From an uncultured Collinsella sp. (GTDB lineage Bacteria > Actinomycetota > Coriobacteriia > Coriobacteriales > Coriobacteriaceae), in contig CABQLK010000011.1 of NCBI GenBank assembly GCA_902465015.1, positions 1 to 48,133 on the forward strand: 48,133 nucleotides of DNA, given 5' to 3'. A model generated the notes under the pieces. It saw only the letters and a list, made by a program, of their open reading frames with translations. It did not search any database and was not told the DNA's origin. A program made the translations under genes and the position numbers. Shown here one piece after another: positions 7,789 through 14,757 of the stretch. How positions within the stretch are numbered: position 1 is the first letter of the stretch; each line of letters begins with the position of its first letter.

Positions 7789-9369
7789 TTAGGCGCCGTA
7801 TGGGTTGCGGTCGCGTTCGATGCGTTGGCGGATGCGGCGGTACTCGATTATCAGCAGCACCAGGAGTAGGGCCATGATGGCTAGGTAGCTCACCACAGCG
7901 CCCATCAGACCCAGCAGCTTAATCAGGATCATCGGCAGCACCACGCTTACGGCGAAGCAGATCAGGTAGATCTTGGTGACGTCTCCAGCGTGGCGCAGCA
8001 CCGTGATGATGGCGTAGATAAAGTCGATGGCCGCGGTGACGCCGCCGGCGACGACCATTAGCAGTGCAAGCGTTCGGTAGCGCTCAAAGTTGAGGCCGTA
8101 CATAAAGCTCATGAGGGGAATGCCGGGGCCTGCCATAAATGCGGCGCACACGCCGGTGATGACCACGATCAGCGCCATAACGGCAACAATAATCAGGTCA
8201 AAGCGATGACGCTTGCGAGGATTAGCCCAAATGCTCGACAAGCGCAGGAGCTGCGGTTTATAGATAAATCCAATGCTCAGCAAAATAGCCTGCGCCGGAA
8301 AGAACAGGGCATTAAAGTACAGCTGATATTTGTATGCCAGTGTGCCTTCCATCACAAACTTGGGCATGCTCTCGATAAGGTTGAACAAGAACAGTGCACC
8401 AAAGAGTGGAGCGCACTGGACAAACAGGTGGCCGACCTCGCGAAGGCTCACGCGGCGCGATTTTTCGGTCTCGAGCAGGGCGAGCGGCGCGGTGACCAGC
8501 ACGAGCGAGGCGATCGCGGCGACACCCATGGCCATGGCCGCGATGGGCATGCTGCGCGTGAGGAACAGCGCCACGCTGAAGACCGCGATGACGCCGACGG
8601 AGCGTAGCGTTTGGCTCATTCCAGCCAAGTAGAGTTTGTCGGCCTGCTGCAGGCGGCCTTCGTACACGTCGGCGACGCCGTCGATGACCTTATACAGGTA
8701 GACGCCCAGGCCGATCGTCGCCATCTGCGCGTCATAGCCGCGGGCGCTGCTGTACATGAGGCCGCAGCCTAGGGCGAGCGCTCCGCAAAGCCAGCGGTTG
8801 AGCTGGTAGGAGGCAAAGGACGTCTTTTCGTCGATGTCTGAGACCTGGAAATTGCGCACGCCGTAGTTGCATGCGATCATGATGAGCGTGCCGGTGACGA
8901 AGGCGATGGAGAACTTACCGGCCTCCTCGGCACCCGCGAGCTGTGTCGACACGATGGTGAGCAGAGGAAACGCCATGCCCCACACGGCGGTGCCCAGGGT
9001 ATTCCAGAGATAGTCGCGGCGGGTGGCGTGCTCCTCGTATTCCGCTTCCTGCATGGAGAAGCCGCCGCCGTAGACGGCGCCGAGCAGGCGGTTCCACCAA
9101 GCGTTGACCATACGGCGGACGGGGCCGGGCTCCCGATCGCGTTCGCGCCGGCGACGTGTGGCTTGGCTGCTATCGGGTCCGCCGGCGTTGCGCTGACTCA
9201 GCTCATGGATGCGTGCGAGCTCTTCGGCCGTGTGGGAGGCAGGGAAGAGGCCGTTCTCGATGCGGCCGCCCTGGGCCTTCGCGGCGCCGTCTTTCGATGC
9301 AGCGGGGTTGGAGATGCCGTTGCGGCGGGCGATGGCGCGGCGAATGCTATCGAGGGGCGTGATGCTCAA
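7789..9369 (-). CDS. Flippase-like polytopic membrane protein (PST/MATE-fold)
   Basis: A 526-residue membrane protein with about 12-14 hydrophobic segments beginning near YLWNTLGTAVWGMAFPLL, consistent with the MOP/PST flippase group (Wzx-like polysaccharide or lipid-linked sugar exporters). Preceding the first segment is an unusual cytosolic N-terminus of about 115 residues, rich in Ala, Arg, Glu and Ser (for example ATRRRRERDREP). I chose TTG at 9369 as start because AAAGGA lies 7 nt upstream; the upstream in-frame ATG at 9477 has no ribosome site and lies in repeat DNA. No glycosyltransferase genes adjoin it, so its cargo is unknown. The C-terminus ends in a basic tail. Confidence 0.75.
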   Translation of the reverse strand: MSITPLDSIRRAIARRNGISNPAASKDGAAKAQGGRIENGLFPASHTAEELARIHELSQRNAGGPDSSQATRRRRERDREPGPVRRMVNAWWNRLLGAVYGGGFSMQEAEYEEHATRRDYLWNTLGTAVWGMAFPLLTIVSTQLAGAEEAGKFSIAFVTGTLIMIACNYGVRNFQVSDIDEKTSFASYQLNRWLCGALALGCGLMYSSARGYDAQMATIGLGVYLYKVIDGVADVYEGRLQQADKLYLAGMSQTLRSVGVIAVFSVALFLTRSMPIAAMAMGVAAIASLVLVTAPLALLETEKSRRVSLREVGHLFVQCAPLFGALFLFNLIESMPKFVMEGTLAYKYQLYFNALFFPAQAILLSIGFIYKPQLLRLSSIWANPRKRHRFDLIIVAVMALIVVITGVCAAFMAGPGIPLMSFMYGLNFERYRTLALLMVVAGGVTAAIDFIYAIITVLRHAGDVTKIYLICFAVSVVLPMILIKLLGLMGAVVSYLAIMALLLVLLIIEYRRIRQRIERDRNPYGA

Positions 9370-9397
9370 AGCGGGGTCCTTTCTATTGCTGCGCTCT

Positions 9398-9417
9398 AGT
9401 ATAGACACCGCGGTGTC
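9398..9417 (-). promoter_or_regulatory. -10 box adjoining a perfect 14-bp palindrome
   Basis: Upstream of the TTG start, the minus strand has TATACT (9403-9398) directly preceded by the perfect palindrome GACACCGCGGTGTC (9404-9417). The palindrome fills most of the promoter spacer, a classic repressor position (TetR- or MarR-type). The -35 region is poor, suggesting a regulated or activator-dependent promoter. Confidence 0.5.
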
Positions 9418-9471
9418 CGCTCGTGTTTTTGAACAGGTTGTTCGATAATTTCGGCGGCGCCATTCGGTAGT

Positions 9472-9607
9472 CGGCACTTAGGGACGTTCCTTATGTGCAG
9501 GCACTTTGGGAACGTCCCTAAGTGCCGGCATCCGGGGACACTCCTTGAATGTTGCCTGTTCAAGAGTGTCCCCAATGACTAGTCGTTTAAGAACGTCCCC
9601 AATGACT
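9472..9607. repeat. REP-like palindrome cluster
   Basis: Three consecutive palindromic units. First, GGCACTTAGGGACGTTCC (9473-9490) pairs perfectly with 9509-9526. Second, GGGGACACTCCTTGAA (9534-9549) pairs with 9559-9573 apart from one bulge. Third, a segment with the palindrome GACTAGTC and GAACGTCCCC (9574-9607). Bases 9562-9607 recur almost unchanged at 29205-29250. The shared GGGGAC and ACGTTCC words mark one family, also seen at 22296-22356. The cluster sits between the divergent flippase and pckA genes. Confidence 0.8.
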
Positions 9608-9658
9608 GGGCCGCTTGCCTGCGATTTTTGACCGTTGGGCGGGCTTGCCGCCGTTGCC

Positions 9659-9707
9659 GCAAAAACGTTTTTGCATATCGGGTACAACGGGCTTTACGTG
9701 AGTAAAG
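9659..9707 (+). promoter_or_regulatory. pckA control region with two palindromes
   Basis: GCAAAAACGTTTTTGC (9659-9674) is a perfect 16-bp palindrome with a central CG, the style of LacI/CcpA-family operators. A possible -10, TACAAC, is at 9683-9688. A second dyad, CTTTAC-gtga-GTAAAG (9692-9707), would cover the transcription start. The symmetry is observed directly; the regulator is not known. Confidence 0.5.
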
Positions 9708-9748
9708 TGCGCGCCGCGTCCACGTGTCGCGTTTTTAAAGGAGGCCCC

Positions 9749-11419
9749 ATGCCTGGTGTTACCCCTGCAGAAGTTCTATCCAACTTTGGTATTGCGCTGG
9801 TCGAAGATCCCGCCGAGAACCAGCCCCGTCTGCTGGTCGATCTACCCGCCGCGGAGCTCGTCGAGCACGCTATCCGCCGCGAAGAAGGTCGCATGGCTTC
9901 CAACGGCGCGCTGGTGATCGAGACGGGGGAGCGTACCGGCCGTTCCCCCAACGACCGCTTTATCGTCGACACGCCCGACGTGCACGACAAAATCGCCTGG
10001 GGCGCGGTCAACCGCCCGCTGTCCGTCGAAAGCTACGAGGCCATCAAGGCCGGCATCGTCGACTATCTCAACGAGCACGACGTGTTCGTCACGCGCGGCA
10101 TGGCGGGCGCTGACCGCAACCACACGCGTCGCCTGCTCGTTGCCTGCGAGCGTGCCAGCCAGGCACTCTTTATTAAGCAGATGCTCGCCCGCCCGCTCGC
10201 CCGCGAAATCGCGCGCACCGGCGAGCCTGATTTCTGCGTGCTCGCAGCGCCCGGTTACCAGTGCGATCCTGCCATCAAGGGCCTCAACTCCAGTGCCGCC
10301 GTGGTCATCAACTTCCAGGAACGCGTGATTCTGGTCGCCGGCACCGGCTACTCCGGCGAGATTAAAAAGTCGATCTTTAGCGTCATGAACTATCTGCTGC
10401 CCGTCGAGGACGACGTGCTGCCCATGCACTGCTCGGCCAGCATGGATCCCGTCACGCACGAGACCGCCGTGTTCTTTGGCCTGTCCGGCACCGGCAAGAC
10501 CACGCTTTCGGCCAACCCCACGCGCCTGCTGATCGGCGACGACGAGCACGGTTGGTCCGACATGGGCATCTTTAACGTCGAGGGTGGCTGCTACGCAAAA
10601 TGCGAGGGCCTGGACGCCTTCCACGAGCCCGAGATCTTCAACGCCGTCCGTTTTGGCGCCATTTGCGAAAACGTGGTGCTCGACGAGAACCGCAAGCCCA
10701 ACTACGATGACATCTCGATTACGCACAACACGCGCGTGGCCTATCCCGTGGAGCACATTCCTAACGCGTGGACTAAGGGCATGGGCACCACTCCGAGTGT
10801 CGTGCTGTTCCTGACTTGCGACGCTTTTGGCGTGCTGCCGCCCATCTCGCGTCTGACGGCCGACGCCGCCATGTACCACTTTGTGACGGGCTTTACGGCT
10901 AAGATTCCCGGCACCGAGGTCGGCGTCACCGAGCCCACACCCACGTTCTCTTCGCTGTTCGGCGAGCCGTTTATGCCACTCGACCCCATGGTTTACGCCA
11001 AGATGCTCGGCGAGCGCATTGCAGACGGCCGCACGCGTGTGTACCTGGTCAACACCGGCTGGATCGGCGGCGGCTACGGCGTGGGCCATCGCATCGAGCT
11101 TGCCTACACGCGCTCGCTGGTCGCGCGCGCCCTCGACGGTACCATCGAGGACAGCGAGTTCGTGCACGACGACATCTTTAACGTCGACATCCCCACTACG
11201 TGCCACGGTGTGCCCGACGGCATCCTGGTGCCGCGCCAGTACTGGCAGAGCACCGCTCGTTACGACGAGGCTGCACACAATCTGGCCGTGATGTTCGAGG
11301 AGAACTTCGAGAAGAAGTACTCGCACCTGCCCGAGTCCGTCAAGGCCGCCGGCCCGCACGCCCAGGTGTCCGCCGAGGCCCGTCATCGCGGCCGCGGTCT
11401 GCTGGGACTTCGCCACTAG
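9749..11419 (+). CDS. pckA: Phosphoenolpyruvate carboxykinase (ATP)
   Basis: Cytosolic enzyme interconverting oxaloacetate + ATP and PEP + CO2 + ADP. In many anaerobes it runs toward oxaloacetate during fermentation, so direction is not fixed by sequence. At 556 residues it is close to the ATP-PEPCK family norm (about 530-540). GERTGRSPNDRF (about 56-67) is the conserved N-terminal motif, and GLSGTGKTTLSA (about 244-255) is the kinase-1a P-loop. A DEHGW sequence follows in the metal-binding region, and the C-terminus has the usual TGWIGGGYGVG segment. The start is ATG 9749, behind a perfect AAAGGAGG 6 nt upstream. It is monocistronic: palindromes precede it and a dispersed hairpin terminator begins 20 nt after its stop. 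Confidence 0.97.
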   Translation: MPGVTPAEVLSNFGIALVEDPAENQPRLLVDLPAAELVEHAIRREEGRMASNGALVIETGERTGRSPNDRFIVDTPDVHDKIAWGAVNRPLSVESYEAIKAGIVDYLNEHDVFVTRGMAGADRNHTRRLLVACERASQALFIKQMLARPLAREIARTGEPDFCVLAAPGYQCDPAIKGLNSSAAVVINFQERVILVAGTGYSGEIKKSIFSVMNYLLPVEDDVLPMHCSASMDPVTHETAVFFGLSGTGKTTLSANPTRLLIGDDEHGWSDMGIFNVEGGCYAKCEGLDAFHEPEIFNAVRFGAICENVVLDENRKPNYDDISITHNTRVAYPVEHIPNAWTKGMGTTPSVVLFLTCDAFGVLPPISRLTADAAMYHFVTGFTAKIPGTEVGVTEPTPTFSSLFGEPFMPLDPMVYAKMLGERIADGRTRVYLVNTGWIGGGYGVGHRIELAYTRSLVARALDGTIEDSEFVHDDIFNVDIPTTCHGVPDGILVPRQYWQSTARYDEAAHNLAVMFEENFEKKYSHLPESVKAAGPHAQVSAEARHRGRGLLGLRH

Positions 11420-11438
11420 CTTCGCCGTGAGTCCATAT

Positions 11439-11475
11439 CCACCACAAAGAGGACAGGCACCTTTGTGGTGGTTTT
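11439..11475 (+). terminator. Dispersed hairpin terminator, copy 1
   Basis: CCACCACAAAG (11439-11449) and CTTTGTGGTGG (11461-11471) form an 11-bp stem with loop AGGACAGGCAC, followed by TTTT. First of six near-identical copies in the window; it lies 20 nt past the pckA stop, with the loop in reverse orientation relative to four other copies. Confidence 0.85.
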
Positions 11476-11646
11476 GCTCGCGTGGATGACTCGGGTTACA
11501 ATACGCCTGACATATCGTTCCCTTCTCCGGATGGGGACAGCGCAAGCGTTCTTGTGACGGCACCGTAGGACTTTGAAGGTGGCCGTTGTAAGGGCGCTTT
11601 TTGTTTAGGCGCCCTCACTCGGGCGCGCACAATGAAGGGAGAGCGT
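11474..11646 (+). promoter_or_regulatory. Promoter and structured leader of the B3/4-domain gene
   Basis: TTGCTC (11474-11479), a 17-nt spacer and TACAAT (11497-11502) make a good promoter, giving a leader of about 138 nt. Within it, ACGGCACC (11557-11564) pairs with GGTGGCCGT (11578-11586) with one bulge, and AGGGCGC (11591-11597) pairs with GCGCCCT (11609-11615). No known riboswitch consensus was recognised. The long structured leader may be regulatory. Confidence 0.4.
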
Positions 11647-12366
11647 ATGAAGAGCTTTATTGCCGAGGATTCATTCTGGGAGCTGTTTCCGCAGGCAGCG
11701 GTCGGTGTTGTGGTCGTGGAGGGCATGAAGCCCACGGCTCAGATTCCTCAAGAGGACGTGGATGCGATTGCGGCGTTGCTTGACCGCGCCAATATCGATG
11801 CGGAGCGTCATCTGACCAGCGACACTATCAGCGAGAACGCACCGGTCAAGGCATGGCGCGAGGCCTATCGTCTGTTCAAGACCAAGAAAGGCGCGCGCTG
11901 CTCGATCGAGAACTTGCTCAAACGCGTGCTCAAAGGCAAGCCGGTGGGCCACATTACGCCCGCGGTGGATATTTACAACACGGTGTCGCTGACCTACGCG
12001 CTGCCCGTGGGAGGCGAGGATCTGCATGCGATCGAGGGAGACCTTCGCCTGAAGGTGACCGACGGTGGCGACGCGTTCTTGCCGCTTGGCGAGGAGGCGG
12101 ACGATCCGACGCTGCCCGGCGAGCTCGCCTACATCGATGATGCGGGCGCCGTGTGCCGCTGCTGGAACTGGCGCGACGGCGTTCGAACGGCTCTGTCCGA
12201 TGATTCGGCCGATGCGTTCCTGGCGATTGAGTGCGTGGAGCCCGAGCGAATGGAGGACTGCCAGGCCGCCATCGACCGTCTTGCCGATCTGCTCGAGCGG
12301 TATTTGGGGGCGACGGTTGTCGTTAAGACGCTTGTGACCCGCGACAATCCCTGTGTGGAGCTGTAG
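11647..12366 (+). CDS. B3/B4 tRNA-binding-domain protein
   Basis: A 239-residue stand-alone protein resembling the B3/B4 domain of the phenylalanyl-tRNA synthetase beta chain, without any catalytic synthetase domain. Typical features are the DTISENAPVKAWREAYRLF region, the following segment with HITPAVDIYN and VSLTYALPVGGEDL, and the ending region around AFLAIECVEPE. In PheT the B3/4 region edits misacylated tRNA; free-standing homologues are proposed to act in trans or bind other ligands, which is unproven here. The start at 11647 is preferred over the in-frame ATG at 11632 because AAGGGAGA lies just before it. It is a single gene with a long structured leader, ended by a dispersed hairpin. 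Confidence 0.85.
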   Translation: MKSFIAEDSFWELFPQAAVGVVVVEGMKPTAQIPQEDVDAIAALLDRANIDAERHLTSDTISENAPVKAWREAYRLFKTKKGARCSIENLLKRVLKGKPVGHITPAVDIYNTVSLTYALPVGGEDLHAIEGDLRLKVTDGGDAFLPLGEEADDPTLPGELAYIDDAGAVCRCWNWRDGVRTALSDDSADAFLAIECVEPERMEDCQAAIDRLADLLERYLGATVVVKTLVTRDNPCVEL

Positions 12367-12394
12367 CGGCGTCTGCGGATCATGTTCGCCGGTC

Positions 12395-12436
12395 AAAACC
12401 ACCACAAAGGTGCCTATCCCCTTTGTGGTGGTTTTT
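12395..12436 (+). terminator. Dispersed hairpin terminator, copy 2
   Basis: The same 11-bp CCACCACAAAG stem (12399-12409 with 12421-12431), loop GTGCCTATCCC (one base different from the common GTGCCTGTCCC), and a T-run. It begins 32 nt after the B3/4 gene stop. Confidence 0.85.
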
Positions 12437-12539
12437 ATGTTGATGGGTTAACAAATAGGGCGTGCAGGGCTGGCGGCCGTTAAGTACGGCTAAGATGTTT
12501 ACCCGTTAGCATTATGCAAGCGAAAGGCGGTCGTCTCCC

Positions 12540-12989
12540 ATGCAGCAGAGCGACGAGACACGTTTCGAGGACTTTGTCGGACTGATCAGCGGACTCTACA
12601 AGGAGATCCAGCGCATTAAGACGTCTGAGGGCGCAAGGCTGGGTCTCAAGGGCTCCGACGTTATGTGCCTGTACTATCTTGAGCGCAGCAAGGACGGCCT
12701 GACTGGCGCCGATCTGGCTCGCATGGCAGGCGTGACCCGCGCCGCCGTCTCGCGTACGCTCGCGCATCTGGAGGAGGGTGGCTACGTCGAGGTCGATGAT
12801 TCGGGCGATGCCGCCGTTAAGTATCGTGCTCCGGTGCGCCTGACCGCTCTGGGCGGCGAGAGCATGAGCGAGGCGGACCGCATCATTCGCGAGGTGCTCG
12901 ATACCACCGGTAAGGCTATGGGTGTGGAGCAGCGCGAGCAGATGTATGCGTCGCTACGCACGATTCTCAACACCCTGCGCGAGATCTAA
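12540..12989 (+). CDS. MarR-family transcriptional regulator
   Basis: A 149-residue winged-helix DNA-binding protein. Helices around LKGSDVMCLYYLERS lead into the recognition region GADLARMAGVTRAAVSRTLAHLEEGGYVEV (about 60-89), followed by the wing with DDSGDAAVKYRAPVRLT and a C-terminal dimerisation helix. MarR proteins usually repress neighbouring genes and respond to small ligands. The gene downstream is degV, 119 nt away on the same strand, so it may be a target or simply a neighbour. ATG at 12540 follows AAAGGCGG about 10 nt upstream. The ligand cannot be inferred. Confidence 0.92.
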   Translation: MQQSDETRFEDFVGLISGLYKEIQRIKTSEGARLGLKGSDVMCLYYLERSKDGLTGADLARMAGVTRAAVSRTLAHLEEGGYVEVDDSGDAAVKYRAPVRLTALGGESMSEADRIIREVLDTTGKAMGVEQREQMYASLRTILNTLREI

Positions 12990-13108
12990 GGCCGCCAAGG
13001 CATTTGCTTCCAATTAACAACTGCATAGTCCCGTTTGAGCGCGTATGCCGTGCCGGGGCATTGCTGTCAAAATTCCCTGCGCGGGACCTGCGCAAGAAAG
13101 GATTCGCT

Positions 13109-13963
13109 ATGTCCATTCGTATTATTACCGATTCCGCGAGCGATATGTCGCCGGCTGAGCACCCCGCTCTGCGTGTACTGCCGCTGTCCGTCACCTTTGG
13201 CACCGATGTGTACATGGATGGCGTCGACATCGATCACCAGCGCTTTTACGAGATGCTCGTGGAGCGCGATGAGCTGCCCAAGACCGGCCAGGTCAACCCG
13301 TACGCGTTTTCGCAGGCCATCGCCGAGGCGCGTGAGGCCGGCGATGAGGCTGTGATTATTACCGTGGGCGCTAAGCTTTCGGGCACCAATCAGAGTGCCC
13401 GTACCGCACTTGCCGAGGCGCCGGGCGGCGACGTGTTCGTGGTAGACAGCAACAACGTCACCCTGGGTGAGCGCGTCCTGGTCGAGTATGCGCTGCGCTT
13501 GGTGGACGAGGGCCGTAGTGCGGCCCAGATCGCGGCGGCGGTTGAGGCTGTGCGCGACCGCGTGGTGGTTATCGGCCTGCTCGAGACGCTGGAGTACTTG
13601 GTGCGCGGCGGTCGTCTGTCTGCTGCGGCCGGCGCTGTGGGTACGCTGCTCAACGTAAAGCCCGTGGTGGCTGTCGAGGACGGTCTGATCGTGCAGCTGG
13701 GTAAGGCGCGCGGTTCCAAGAACGGCCGCAATCTGCTCAATCAGAAGGTCGAAAAAGCGGGCGGCATCGACTTTTCCATGCCGCTGGCGCTCGGCTATAC
13801 GGGCCTTTCGGATGCGGTGCTCAAGAAGTATATCGAGGACAGCGCGGCACTTTGGGCTGGCCACACCGAGGGCGAGTTGCCCGTTCACACCATCGGCGCC
13901 ACCATCGGTACCCACGTAGGCCCTGGCGCCGTAGCCGTAGCCTTCTTCCAGCCCGCCAACTAA
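13109..13963 (+). CDS. DegV-family fatty-acid-binding protein
   Basis: A 284-residue cytosolic DegV protein, a family that binds a fatty acid and, as FakB, presents it to the FakA kinase for incorporation into phospholipids. The N-terminus RIITDSASDMS is the family signature. The middle contains VGAKLSGTNQSA, where SGT(Y/N) contacts the ligand carboxylate, and EYLVRGGRLSAAAGAVG is the conserved second motif. Start at ATG 13109, with AAAGGA 6 nt upstream. Specificity (saturated or unsaturated chain) cannot be read. It follows the marR gene and ends in a dispersed hairpin 15 nt past its stop. No fakA homologue is present in this window. Confidence 0.93.
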   Translation: MSIRIITDSASDMSPAEHPALRVLPLSVTFGTDVYMDGVDIDHQRFYEMLVERDELPKTGQVNPYAFSQAIAEAREAGDEAVIITVGAKLSGTNQSARTALAEAPGGDVFVVDSNNVTLGERVLVEYALRLVDEGRSAAQIAAAVEAVRDRVVVIGLLETLEYLVRGGRLSAAAGAVGTLLNVKPVVAVEDGLIVQLGKARGSKNGRNLLNQKVEKAGGIDFSMPLALGYTGLSDAVLKKYIEDSAALWAGHTEGELPVHTIGATIGTHVGPGAVAVAFFQPAN

Positions 13964-13978
13964 CCGATCTGCCATAAA

Positions 13979-14013
13979 CCACCACAAAGAGGACAGGCAC
14001 CTTTGTGGTGGTT
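13979..14013 (+). terminator. Dispersed hairpin terminator, copy 3
   Basis: CCACCACAAAG (13979-13989) pairs with CTTTGTGGTGG (14001-14011), loop AGGACAGGCAC, then TTTA. Same orientation as copy 1. Stem starts 15 nt after the degV stop, with the next gene's ATG only 33 nt further on. Confidence 0.8.
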
Positions 14014-14043
14014 TATGCTTTTCCGGGTGGAAGGGAGCGAGCA

Positions 14044-14364
14044 ATGGCGTCTGAGGGCTTTTTTGAACGGGTGTACGAGGTGGTCGAGCAGATCCCCGAG
14101 GGGATGGTCGCCACGTATGGTCAGGTGGCGCTGCTTGCCGGTCGTCCACGAAGTGCGCGGTACGTGGGGTATGCCCTGCATAGCAATCCGCGCCCCGGCG
14201 AGATTCCCTGTCACCGCGTGGTGTTTGCCGACGGCCGTATCTGTGAGGGCTTTGCCTTTGGCGGCCCCGATGCTCAGCGTGAGCTCTTAATGGGGGAGGG
14301 TGTGACGTTTACCGATCCCATGCACGTCGACCTGGCCGTCTGTCGTTGGCCTGCCGGACTCTAA
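14044..14364 (+). CDS. MGMT-family (alkyltransferase-like) DNA-binding protein
   Basis: A 106-residue protein consisting only of the winged-helix domain of O6-methylguanine-DNA methyltransferases. It has FFERVYEVVEQIPEGMVATYGQVA at the start (given across residues 5-28), the Arg-finger region SARYVGYAL, and the active-site motif IPCHRVV. Alkyltransferase-like proteins (ATL, COG3695) often have Trp in place of this Cys and only flag lesions for excision repair. Here the Cys is kept, so transfer activity is possible although the N-terminal domain is absent. Start ATG 14044 with AGGGAG 7 nt upstream. It is flanked by dispersed hairpins on both sides. Confidence 0.88.
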   Translation: MASEGFFERVYEVVEQIPEGMVATYGQVALLAGRPRSARYVGYALHSNPRPGEIPCHRVVFADGRICEGFAFGGPDAQRELLMGEGVTFTDPMHVDLAVCRWPAGL

Positions 14365-14382
14365 CAGCTCTGCCGTGGCCAG

Positions 14383-14421
14383 AACCACCACAAAGGTGCC
14401 TGTCCCCTTTGTGGTGGTTTT
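14383..14421 (+). terminator. Dispersed hairpin terminator, copy 4
   Basis: CCACCACAAAG (14385-14395), loop GTGCCTGTCCC, CTTTGTGGTGG (14407-14417), then TTTTC. It lies 20 nt after the MGMT-family stop. Confidence 0.85.
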
Positions 14422-14515
14422 CTGTTGCAGGTTTACCGGGGCTAACTTATGGAGAAGCTATGGCGGCGAATATTGATGCTGCAAAGTAAACCACGGTGAA
14501 CTATATTGTATTCAG

Positions 14516-14652
14516 CAACGGAGCAGGCAATAGGCGATGAAAAAGCCTGCCCTGTTGAGTTTGATTCGCATTCCTCCCCTCTGTGCGATTCAACGGTGTA
14601 CTTCGGGAACGGGCCCGCCGGCAACTGACTGCCGGCGGGCCCGTTCCTGTTT
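14516..14652 (+). ncRNA. Candidate structured RNA with three consecutive hairpins
   Basis: In a 336-bp gap lacking genes, three stems follow one another. Hairpin 1: 14516-14528 with 14545-14557 (CAACGGAGCAGGC, two mismatches). Hairpin 2: TTGATTCGCA (14561-14570) with TGCGATTCAA (14584-14593), one mismatch, loop TTCCTCCCCTCTG. Hairpin 3: GAACGGGCCCGCCGGCA (14607-14623) with 14630-14646, 17 bp perfect, then CTGTTTATC. The pyrimidine-rich loop resembles an anti-Shine-Dalgarno sequence. Strand is uncertain because the hairpins are symmetrical; plus is preferred since hairpin 3 would act as terminator. No family recognised; a convincing promoter was not found. Confidence 0.4.
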
Positions 14653-14692
14653 ATCGGGGGAGTGCAATGGGCGGAGCCGAAGCAGTCCGGCT

Positions 14693-14722
14693 CCAAAAAA
14701 GGCGGACGCCGTAGCGCCCGCC
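14693..14722 (-). terminator. Rho-independent terminator after trpS
   Basis: On the minus strand, GGCGGGCGC pairs with GCGTCCGCC around a TACG tetraloop, followed by TTTTTTGG. It lies 36 nt past the trpS stop. Confidence 0.88.
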
Positions 14723-14757
14723 CTAAAGCAATCGAAAGCTCAAGCCAGCAGATCGGT

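Noticed and set aside
9842..11563. 573-codon minus-strand frame over pckA
   Set aside because: Antisense shadow of a complete PEP carboxykinase gene.
14449..14490. 14-codon ORF (MEKLWRRILMLQSK)
   Set aside because: Too short, no ribosome site, and no downstream gene on the same strand that it could regulate.
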